This document shows positions 1 to 5,695 of a stretch of 5,695 bases of DNA, piece after piece. This stretch comes from Prevotella sp. Its GTDB lineage: Bacteria; Bacteroidota; Bacteroidia; Bacteroidales; Bacteroidaceae. Numbering within the stretch: the stretch's first letter is position 1; every line of letters begins with the position of its first letter. Where the stretch lies: the NCBI GenBank assembly GCA_003483565.1, contig DMYZ01000094.1, forward strand, positions 1 through 5,695, in the 5' to 3' direction. The notes under the pieces were generated by a model. It had not been told where the DNA came from, did no database searches, and saw only the letters and a list, made by a program, of their open reading frames with translations. The position numbers and the translations under genes are program-made.

Positions 1-993
1 CATATAGATAATGATCATATTGTTGGTTTAATCAGTATGCTGACAAAGAAAAAGAAACTCAAGATTCGACATATATTATACAATTGCTACCAACGGATTT
101 CTGATAACGCCATAAATTTGGACGAAAAAATGAAGGAAAATATTAAGAGAGTGATAGGTAATTTGCCTGTTATTGTCGATATGCTCGAATACAAGATAAG
201 CGAGGAGAAAGCTAAAATTCTTGCTGAAGTTATCCTTGCCAATGAACAATGGAATAAAGCTTGGCAAAAAGAATACATTACTAATAAATCCAAACAAATT
301 GAACTTAGTAACGATATGGGAAAACTAATATTCTTATCACCTTCTACAAAAGCTTTGGAAGCAATAGACCACTTATATCGAAAGCTTTTTTGGGAGAAGA
401 TGTTCAAGCAGAAAAAAAACGACTATAAAGAAGAGGAAACTATATATGAAGCATTATTACGCTCTATTCCAAATCAGTCTGATGACATTGAGGAAAAAAT
501 CTGTTCGACAGAACTTAGTGAAGAAGCATTAAAAATTTTAGCAAACACGCCCTTAAATCCCATAACTCCTACTAATATGGCATCTATAGCATTTATTTGG
601 GAAAAAGAAGAACATAGAATTTTATTTATGGGAGATGCCACACCCGAACAAGTATGCATCTCTTTAAACAATATCTATTCTGATATTCCAAAGCCGATTC
701 TATTCGATGTCATTAAAGTCTCTCATCATGGTAGTGCAGAGAACACTTCCAATGAACTAATTACTATAGCTGATAGCAAGCAATTTTTCATAACAGGGAA
801 GACAAATGCTTCTCCATCTATCAATACTTTAGCACGAATTATTACAGCACCATTGTCAGATAAAATTTCATCCCGAACAATCAACTATAATCGTGAAAGT
901 CCAGCTATTAAAGAATTAATAACTAGACAAGATTTAAAAAACGAATTAAAATTTACCATTTTAAACAATACAAAATATGAATTTTTCTGCTGA
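1..993 (+). CDS. MBL-fold metallohydrolase, ComEC-like; partner of the protease-STAND gene (5' end outside window)
   Basis: The frame is open from base 1, and its first codons read HIDNDHIVGL, the HxDxDH metal-binding motif of MBL-fold hydrolases. The ATG at 37 is therefore internal and the true start lies upstream; 330 codons are visible. Counting from base 1, other family landmarks are WNK (84-86), FLSP (111-114), a strand ending in MGDA with Asp212, and SHHG with His242-His243. The order is that of stand-alone ComEC/Rec2-type MBL proteins. Near the C-terminus, where relatives usually have a His-Pro pair, this protein has TNASPS, so one metal ligand may be missing or moved. The region between the first motif and GDA is largely charged and helical, as in relatives. 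No signal peptide or membrane segment is visible, so a soluble protein is inferred. It overlaps the next gene by 17 bp. In type I AVAST the MBL gene is, as I recall, avs1a. The substrate is unknown. Confidence 0.9.
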   Translation, partial: HIDNDHIVGLISMLTKKKKLKIRHILYNCYQRISDNAINLDEKMKENIKRVIGNLPVIVDMLEYKISEEKAKILAEVILANEQWNKAWQKEYITNKSKQIELSNDMGKLIFLSPSTKALEAIDHLYRKLFWEKMFKQKKNDYKEEETIYEALLRSIPNQSDDIEEKICSTELSEEALKILANTPLNPITPTNMASIAFIWEKEEHRILFMGDATPEQVCISLNNIYSDIPKPILFDVIKVSHHGSAENTSNELITIADSKQFFITGKTNASPSINTLARIITAPLSDKISSRTINYNRESPAIKELITRQDLKNELKFTILNNTKYEFFC

Positions 994-3900
994 AATTAAA
1001 TCTAAAATATGTTCTTCTGTAGTATCAGTAAAATGCGGTAACGCACAAGGAACAGCATTCTTCATTTCATCAGATATTTTGTTAACGGCTAGGCATATTA
1101 TAGTTGACTACATTGAAAGCAAACATGCTGAGGAAATAACTGTAAATGTAGGTAAGCAAATTTTGTGTATACCAATATTACTTGCAGATGAGGGTGATAA
1201 TGTAGATGTTATTCTTCTTAAATGCAACAATCTAAAAAATCATTCCTACCTAAATTTATTATCTGCGAATTTCAATGAAGAGACAAAGCTTGCCATAGTT
1301 GGATATCCAACGGAGTTTGGCCACTGTTCTGATCTGATAAGTCTTGATGTACGCAATAGGATAAATGTAAAAAATCAAGATTACGATACAACAGTAGTAA
1401 GGTCAGATGCATTGTCTTTCACTACATATAAAGGCTTTTCGGGTTCTCCTGTAATCAATGAGAAAGGCTCTGTTGTTGGAGTTGTACTAAAACAGCAGAA
1501 TCAAGGAATTAGCTATTTATCTATCGAAAAACTATCGCCTTTGCTTGAAAAGAAACAAATTACAGTAAATAAAGATTGGCAAAATGAAGATTTCTCGCCT
1601 TTAGGAAGAGGGACAAGCCAAAGACAAGTTGCCGATGCCGTCTTGTATGCTTCTATCCGATATAATCGTGATCTGCATATAGCAAATTCCTACTTTGATA
1701 AAGAAATAGATATATTCAGTAGTTATAAACGTAGAGAGGAAATACAGTCTAAACTCAAAGATATAGAAACGAAATCTCTAAAACTTTATGGAGAAGAAGC
1801 AAAAACGAACACTGATTATAAAATTGGCGAATATAATAAGCTTCCTATTTATATGCGAAGTGGGGACAGTAAGGATCAAAGTGTAGACTTTAAGGCTAAG
1901 AACTTTTATAATACTAATTATCCCCAATTAAGCAAATTGATAGATCAATGGAATTTGACAAAAGAAAAACGAATAGTTATAACGGCAAATGCCGGTTATG
2001 GCAAAACGCACTATATGTGTGCAATAGCAGAAAGGCTTTCAAAAAATAAAAATGTTTATCTGCTTTTTGGCAGTAGATTTACAGGTGACAAGGAATTCCA
2101 AAAACAGCTTCAAGAAATGATGCATATAGGCGACCACACTTTAATAGAACTTAATCATAAAATGAAAGACCGTCATGAGATTACTGTCATTATTATTGAT
2201 GCTATTAATGAAGGCGCAGATGATGCATTTTGGCAGAGAGCCAAAAATATAATTGAAAACGATTATAATCTTTTTGAAAATATAAAATTTATTATCACTT
2301 TTCGGATAAATGAGTCGAAAGTCGATTTCTCAAAGTGGCACCATATTAAATTAACAGGTTTTGATGGAAATGTGAATTCTGCTATAGATAAATATTTCGA
2401 GCATTACAAGATAAGTTATGATAATACACTTATCAAAAAACACAAAAGTGAATTCAATGAGCCTCTGTTCTTATCTATATTCTGCCAGGTCTTTGAACAC
2501 TATCCTAGTGATATTTATAATAAACTTACATATTCCATTCTTTTTCGTTTATATATATATTTTCGTAATAGTACAATCTCTGTAAAAGTAGACGAAGACC
2601 CTCACCGAAATGTCACATATAAGTATCTAGACAAGCTTGCCAGCTACTCGCTTTATTACAAAAATTGCCAGGATATTCCGAGGGATAAAGCTCGCCATTA
2701 TGCAGACCAAATATGTAGGAACAGAAAATGGTCAGAGAGTTTACTTTATTGGACTTTGAGAGAAAATCTGTTGCTTGAAACCCGTCAAAACGGAGATTCT
2801 ATTATGTTTGGTTTCCAAAAAATGGGAGATTTTCTCATGGCTGATGTATTCGACAGAGGAAAAATGAAAGATGAAGATAAAATTAAAAAAGTAATTGAAT
2901 TAAGCAAACTCCAGTCATATAGGCGATTTATATCAGCATTACTTACAGATTGGAAACTGACTCCAGAGCTTCTTAACAAACCGTATGCTTATATTAGTAA
3001 TCTAATGCCAATGTTCTTGGAGAGTTTAAAGAATCATGGCCTTAATTATTCTGAAATAATAAAATGGCTTGAAGAAAATTGCATAGTTGACGTGCATGTG
3101 CTTCGTGATTACTTTTCAGAACTTCCTATAGAATATTTTAATAAGGTTCATGATACTCTGTTGAAGATGAAACTTGCTGATAGGGATGAAATATGGTCTT
3201 CTAAAGTAAATGAACTTTATCTTGACTCAGCCCCCTATGCGTTTGGTAGGTTCATTGATATAAGTATAACAAATAATGAAGATAATAAGAAAATTATTAT
3301 TCTACTTTGTTGGCTTTCGACATCTTCTCATCCTGCAATACGATCTGTTATTGTAAGAAAATTAGTATTATTATTTGAATCTAACAATGATTTGGTGGAG
3401 TTTGCTGTTACGAAATTCAGCAAATGTAATGATCCTTATGTAATACAAGTTATTACTTGCGCCATTTATGGATGCCTTTTAAGGAAACGCGATAAAGAAT
3501 TAACAAATCAATGTGCGTCTGTTATACTTAAACATTTTTATCGAGAGGGGAAAGCTCCTAATGATATAGTAATCAGACAATGGACTCTCTTAATTTTCCA
3601 GTTCGCCGATTATTTAAATAATACAGAAACGTTCAGAAATGCAGCTAATCCACCATTCAAATCAGAGAGTCCGTACGAATTTATTAGAGACCATAATATC
3701 GAGGGTAATTACGAATATTTTGGTAAGAGTAATGGCTCAAAAAGAATGTATGAAACTCTTTATGGTTTTTCAGACTTTAGGCGATATATACTAAGAACGA
3801 ATAGCAGTTCTACCAGTAATGTCTTTTTTTCAATTGATGAGAAATGCAAGATTAAAGAAGTTTTATTGAAAGACATTCAAACAATGATTGCGAATATTGC

Positions 3901-4993
3901 TAAATATAAGTTAGGATGGAGTGACAAATTGGGAGAATTTGACAAGAATATTTATTCTCAAGGACGTTACAACAACAAGATTGAAAGATTTGGTAAAAAA
4001 TATTTATGGCTTGCTTTGTTTCAACTGGATGCATTGATGAGTGATAATTTCAAGATGGTGGATAGCACATATTACCACGGTAAGATAAACATGAAGGATA
4101 TAGCAAAAATTCCATATCCATGGTACACTGGTGAATATTCTCATATAGATCCATCGGTTACAAAAGAGAGTGATATTAAACCTGAAAGTTTAAGTACAAC
4201 TAATTTTATAAATGTTGATACTATGTCAAATGAGAATTGGCTAAAAGCAGATACTCCAATAGATAATCCTCGTTTGCTTTTAGGTGATAACAGAGAGTGG
4301 GTTGTTTTATCTTGTTATGATGGTTACAATATTAAATATGGAAATTTTGTCAAAGATTTCTTCTTGTTTTCCAATGCAGCATTTGTGAAGAATGAAAATT
4401 TAGAAACATATAATAACTGGGCTAAAAAACAGAACTTTTATGGTAGATGGATGCCAGAATACAGAAATGGCAGTATAGCCCATTTGTGGAATGAATGTCC
4501 ATGGGCAGATACATATAAACGGACAAAAGATGATGAAGAGTATTTGAATTGGCAGGAATATAACTGCCCTGTTCCTATAATCCTGTCATATGAATCTCAA
4601 CTACAAGAAGAATGGGGTGACCTAGATGAAAATAAAATTAAGTTAAGAGAAGCGGCAATGCCAAATTGTCTTTTAATGGATCATCTTAGGCTTTATACAG
4701 CTGAGCGCGGTATCATACGTGACCTATCTCATCCTGAAATAAAAGTTGCCGTCAATTTTGAAATGGACCAAATATATGGATTAGCAATACGTCATGATTA
4801 TCTTGATAAGTATCTTAATGATATGGGATATTCAATGGTTTACTACACTTTAGGAGAAAAATATATTCATCGTAGTAAAGATTATTATACTGTAGGTCCT
4901 CGTTATGATCTTTCTGGAGCTTATTATTATAACAATGATAAGATTGAAACTGTACAACCAATGCATATCACTGATGCATTCCCTAAAAAATAA
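977..4993 (+). CDS. Trypsin-like protease fused to a STAND/NACHT ATPase; Avs1-type antiphage sensor candidate
   Basis: A 1338-residue multidomain protein. Residues 1-175 form a trypsin-like serine protease: His40 in LLTARH, Asp77 in NVDVILLK and Ser155 in GFSGSP, so the triad is intact. There is no secretion signal, so it should act in the cytoplasm. A linker with IRYNRDLH (227-234) leads into a STAND ATPase with Walker A ANAGYGKT (337-344; Ala replaces the usual first Gly), Walker B IIIDAINEG (Asp408) and a sensor strand FIITFR (Arg443). The FGFQKMGDFLMAD segment (611-623) resembles the end of a NACHT winged-helix module. Residues about 770-840 look like HEAT-type helices. From about 960 the chain is rich in aromatics, with REW (1106-1108), GRWMPE (1156-1161), WNECPW (1171-1176) and LGEK (1292-1295), motifs I recall from C-termini of large bacterial STAND ATPases. 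Inference: the C-terminal half senses a phage component, the ATPase oligomerises, and the protease is unleashed. The ATG at 977 precedes all protease motifs; no Shine-Dalgarno is seen. A stress-responsive or other conflict-system STAND protein is an alternative. Confidence 0.95.
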   Translation: MNFSAEIKSKICSSVVSVKCGNAQGTAFFISSDILLTARHIIVDYIESKHAEEITVNVGKQILCIPILLADEGDNVDVILLKCNNLKNHSYLNLLSANFNEETKLAIVGYPTEFGHCSDLISLDVRNRINVKNQDYDTTVVRSDALSFTTYKGFSGSPVINEKGSVVGVVLKQQNQGISYLSIEKLSPLLEKKQITVNKDWQNEDFSPLGRGTSQRQVADAVLYASIRYNRDLHIANSYFDKEIDIFSSYKRREEIQSKLKDIETKSLKLYGEEAKTNTDYKIGEYNKLPIYMRSGDSKDQSVDFKAKNFYNTNYPQLSKLIDQWNLTKEKRIVITANAGYGKTHYMCAIAERLSKNKNVYLLFGSRFTGDKEFQKQLQEMMHIGDHTLIELNHKMKDRHEITVIIIDAINEGADDAFWQRAKNIIENDYNLFENIKFIITFRINESKVDFSKWHHIKLTGFDGNVNSAIDKYFEHYKISYDNTLIKKHKSEFNEPLFLSIFCQVFEHYPSDIYNKLTYSILFRLYIYFRNSTISVKVDEDPHRNVTYKYLDKLASYSLYYKNCQDIPRDKARHYADQICRNRKWSESLLYWTLRENLLLETRQNGDSIMFGFQKMGDFLMADVFDRGKMKDEDKIKKVIELSKLQSYRRFISALLTDWKLTPELLNKPYAYISNLMPMFLESLKNHGLNYSEIIKWLEENCIVDVHVLRDYFSELPIEYFNKVHDTLLKMKLADRDEIWSSKVNELYLDSAPYAFGRFIDISITNNEDNKKIIILLCWLSTSSHPAIRSVIVRKLVLLFESNNDLVEFAVTKFSKCNDPYVIQVITCAIYGCLLRKRDKELTNQCASVILKHFYREGKAPNDIVIRQWTLLIFQFADYLNNTETFRNAANPPFKSESPYEFIRDHNIEGNYEYFGKSNGSKRMYETLYGFSDFRRYILRTNSSSTSNVFFSIDEKCKIKEVLLKDIQTMIANIAKYKLGWSDKLGEFDKNIYSQGRYNNKIERFGKKYLWLALFQLDALMSDNFKMVDSTYYHGKINMKDIAKIPYPWYTGEYSHIDPSVTKESDIKPESLSTTNFINVDTMSNENWLKADTPIDNPRLLLGDNREWVVLSCYDGYNIKYGNFVKDFFLFSNAAFVKNENLETYNNWAKKQNFYGRWMPEYRNGSIAHLWNECPWADTYKRTKDDEEYLNWQEYNCPVPIILSYESQLQEEWGDLDENKIKLREAAMPNCLLMDHLRLYTAERGIIRDLSHPEIKVAVNFEMDQIYGLAIRHDYLDKYLNDMGYSMVYYTLGEKYIHRSKDYYTVGPRYDLSGAYYYNNDKIETVQPMHITDAFPKK

Positions 4994-5004
4994 TGTTTTT
5001 TGTA

Positions 5005-5081
5005 ACGAAGTTGACGATAGCGCTGTATCGGTACCATGTGTTGTGTATGGCGGTACCGATTCGCCGATACTATCACGAAGT
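5005..5081. repeat. 7-bp direct repeat ACGAAGT flanking the inverted repeat
   Basis: ACGAAGT occurs at 5005-5011 and again at 5075-5081, enclosing a 63-bp segment (5012-5074) whose inner part is the GGTACC inverted repeat. The layout resembles a tiny palindromic insertion with a target-site duplication. The ends of the segment match only partly (GATAG near the left end, CTATC at the right end). A 7-bp match can arise by chance. Confidence 0.35.
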
Positions 5082-5156
5082 AATTCAAGGATATTTTGTT
5101 CTATCAAAACTAGGCAACTTGCAGTGGATGAACTGTGATAGTCCGGAATATGTACC
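5016..5156. repeat. Three related GATAG...GTACC modules, two direct and one inverted
   Basis: Copy A (5016-5035, plus) is GATAG, ten bases, GTACC. Copy C (5137-5156, plus) has the same ends and the same ten-base spacing. Copy B (5052-5074) is inverted, with GGTAC and CTATC separated by 13 bases. Copies B and C share GTGATAG, and copies A and B share ATCGGTACC. The set may be repeated binding sites for a recombinase or regulator. The short conserved ends leave chance as a real possibility. Confidence 0.45.
5027..5060. repeat. Inverted repeat with perfect 9-bp arms
   Basis: ATCGGTACC at 5027-5035 is the exact reverse complement of GGTACCGAT at 5052-5060, with a 16-nt spacer. A second pairing of five bases, GATAG (5016-5020) with CTATC (5070-5074), brackets it across an imperfect internal loop. 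It begins 33 bp after the STAND stop codon. No T-run follows on either side, so a classical intrinsic terminator is not obvious. A protein-binding palindrome, a transcript-end stabiliser or a remnant of a mobile-element end all fit. Confidence 0.7.
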
Positions 5157-5266
5157 TTGATTAAATAATTGTTCGAATATTTATCATATAGAGAAAATAT
5201 TCTAATTTTCAAACAGGTGGTTATTAATATCTAATGTTTCTTGTAAAAAATATGCTGGCCGCCCTG

Positions 5267-5327
5267 CAAAGCAGTATTTTGAGAATATTTACGGTTTCAC
5301 TGTGAATATTCTCGAAATACCTCTTTG
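5267..5327 (+). repeat. Long hairpin, fully paired only as plus-strand RNA
   Basis: The arms 5274-5293 and 5301-5320 pair over 20 positions around a 7-nt loop. The three non-Watson-Crick positions (5280/5314, 5290/5304, 5293/5301) are G-U wobbles in plus-strand RNA but A-C mismatches in minus-strand RNA. After a 2x2 internal loop, CAAAG (5267-5271) pairs with CTTTG (5323-5327). On the minus strand the same hairpin comes after the small-gene cluster, and an A6 run at 5245-5250 would be a T-run further downstream, so it may also serve as a terminator or 3'-end stabiliser for that transcript. Confidence 0.7.
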
Positions 5328-5328
5328 A

Positions 5329-5352
5329 CCTGTCCATAGGGACACGGACAGG
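5329..5352. repeat. Small hairpin CCTGTCC / GGACAGG
   Basis: CCTGTCC (5329-5335) and GGACAGG (5346-5352) are a perfect 7-bp inverted repeat with a 10-nt spacer. An alternative, mutually exclusive pairing uses TGTCC (5331-5335) with GGACA (5340-5344). It lies 14 bp past the stop of the leftmost minus-strand small frame and directly next to the longer hairpin, so it probably belongs to the 3' end of that transcript. Confidence 0.55.
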
Positions 5353-5366
5353 CTTCGGGAGAGTGG

Positions 5367-5471
5367 TTAAGGCCATTCTATGGAGGCTTTGCCCACCATA
5401 CTCCCAAACGGAAACGGTACATCTGTATCGGTATGTTCATCCGACACCTCCCGTTTGTCCTTTCCGTTCAT
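5367..5471 (-). CDS. Small hypothetical protein, 34 residues (52 if started at 5525)
   Basis: I do not recognise this protein. It starts MNGKDKREVSDEH and ends KASIEWP. The first part is charged and hydrophilic, and a Pro/Phe-containing segment (PFPFG) follows. An in-frame ATG at 5525 would give 52 residues and overlap the neighbouring frame; the shorter start was chosen because it lies 10 bp beyond the end of that frame. Composition is GC-richer than the defence genes. The charged composition and close packing favour a real reading frame over chance. It could instead be the tail of the 48-residue frame split by a frameshift. No function can be given. Confidence 0.4.
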   Translation of the reverse strand: MNGKDKREVSDEHTDTDVPFPFGSMVGKASIEWP

Positions 5472-5481
5472 GACGATGTCA

Positions 5482-5628
5482 TCACTCCAAGTCCTGCACT
5501 GGGAGGTAGCCGATTTCCTGCCCATACAGCAGAACCGTTTCCTTTAAAGCCGAATATCCGTCAAGCTGATATTCCTGCCGTTCTTGCTTTAAGCCAGAAC
5601 CACAGCCTTGGGACAGAAGATGGGTCAT
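5482..5628 (-). CDS. Small hypothetical protein, 48 residues
   Basis: I do not recognise this protein. It begins MTHLLSQGCGSGLKQERQ and ends EIGYLPVQDLE. The middle is polar and rich in Gln, Glu and Lys, consistent with a small soluble helical protein. Its ATG overlaps the stop of the upstream gene as ATGA (5625-5628), a typical sign of translational coupling, and the next small frame starts 10 bp after its stop. An in-frame TAA eight codons upstream of the ATG rules out a longer start. The opposite strand holds a 55-codon frame over part of this region, but its composition is less protein-like. It may be a fragment of a longer protein continuing in the next frame. Confidence 0.45.
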   Translation of the reverse strand: MTHLLSQGCGSGLKQERQEYQLDGYSALKETVLLYGQEIGYLPVQDLE

Positions 5629-5695
5629 TGTTTTTGTTGCAAGAATGTTTTATTCCTGTCTCTTATTCCCATCTGAAGCTGCCGACGAACGTCCC
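5625..5695 (-). CDS. C-terminal end of an unidentified gene entering from the right
   Basis: The minus strand is open from the right edge to a TGA at 5625-5627. The 22 visible codons include RRQLQMGIRDRN and end FLQQKQ, a basic, Gln-rich tail typical of a helical C-terminus. The stop shares an ATGA with the start of the 48-residue frame. The tail is too short to assign a family. Because the gene enters from outside, its identity would decide whether the right flank is a mobile-element backbone. Confidence 0.45.
   Translation of the reverse strand, partial: DVRRQLQMGIRDRNKTFLQQKQ

Larger units (their letters stand above)
4994..5366. other. Non-coding, inverted-repeat-rich spacer between convergent gene groups
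   Basis: No convincing gene is seen between the stop of the STAND gene and the stop of the minus-strand small frames. The stretch holds a T6 run just after the STAND stop (4996-5001), a 9-bp inverted repeat (5027-5060), a three-copy GATAG/GTACC module (5016-5156), an AT-rich section with nothing recognisable (about 5157-5260), and two hairpins (5267-5327 and 5329-5352). Base composition shifts from AT-rich to clearly more GC-rich near 5250. It probably holds the 3' ends of both convergent transcripts and may be the junction between defence cargo and flanking backbone. Confidence 0.7.

Noticed and set aside
37..993. ATG at 37 as the true start of the MBL gene
   Set aside because: The frame is open to base 1 and encodes the catalytic HxDxDH motif before this ATG, so the protein must begin outside the window.
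4905..5138. 77-codon plus-strand open frame overlapping the STAND stop
   Set aside because: The first third is out of frame within a well-supported gene and the remainder crosses the hairpin. It has no recognisable domain. It is too long a frame to dismiss outright, but nothing supports translation.
4850..5212. 120-codon minus-strand open frame across the end of the STAND gene and the spacer
   Set aside because: Its C-terminal part is antisense to the conserved LGEK end of the STAND protein and reads as low-complexity Ile/Ser-rich sequence. The rest runs through the inverted repeats, and I recognise no motif in it.
5203..5241. TAATTTTC and TAATGTTTC as Bacteroidota -7 promoter elements (TAnnTTTG)
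   Set aside because: The matches are imperfect, no TTTG element lies at the expected distance upstream, and no gene starts downstream on that strand.
5264..5392. TTTGC sequences as possible CTnDOT-type attachment cores
   Set aside because: TTTGC occurs on the plus strand at 5388-5392 and on the minus strand at 5267-5271, but the preceding bases do not match GTANNTTTGC in either case.
5023..5433. 11-bp direct repeat CTGTATCGGTA at 5023-5033 and 5423-5433
   Set aside because: Matches of this length are expected by chance in a window of this size, and the flanking bases do not extend the similarity.
5380..5547. 55-codon plus-strand frame starting MEALPTILPN
   Set aside because: It lies antisense to the minus-strand small frames. 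Its Ser/Leu/Pro-rich composition is typical of an antisense shadow, whereas the minus strand has polar, protein-like composition and an ATGA gene overlap.

Overview
The window is dominated by a plus-strand, AT-rich operon that looks like a two-gene antiphage STAND system. The first gene is cut by the left edge and encodes a ComEC-like metallo-beta-lactamase (MBL) fold hydrolase; its HxDxDH metal-binding motif lies on the first bases of the window, so the first visible ATG is internal. The second gene overlaps it by 17 bp and encodes a 1338-residue protein. In order this has a trypsin-like serine protease domain with an intact His-Asp-Ser triad, a linker, a STAND/NACHT-type ATPase, a helical region, and a C-terminal domain with conserved aromatic motifs. 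An MBL protein paired with a protease-STAND protein is the arrangement I know from type I AVAST (Avs1) systems. That assignment rests on domains and gene order, not on a database search.

The organism is most likely a member of the Bacteroidota. The defence genes are very A+T-rich and the second gene has an A/T-rich leader with no Shine-Dalgarno sequence. The placement is an inference; no rRNA, tRNA or housekeeping gene confirms it.

Downstream of the defence operon (4994 to about 5366) is a non-coding stretch rich in inverted repeats. Close to the stop codon is a hairpin with two perfect 9-bp arms, part of a three-copy GATAG...GTACC module and flanked by 7-bp direct repeats. Further right is a hairpin of about 61 nt that pairs fully only as plus-strand RNA, followed by a second small hairpin.

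Base composition becomes visibly richer in G+C from about 5250. From there to the right edge the minus strand carries a tightly packed set of small reading frames: the end of a gene entering from the right, a 48-codon frame joined to it by an ATGA overlap, and a 34-codon (or 52-codon) frame after it. They converge on the defence operon. The simplest reading is an AT-rich defence cargo next to a more GC-rich backbone, possibly of a mobile element, with the hairpin region at the junction.
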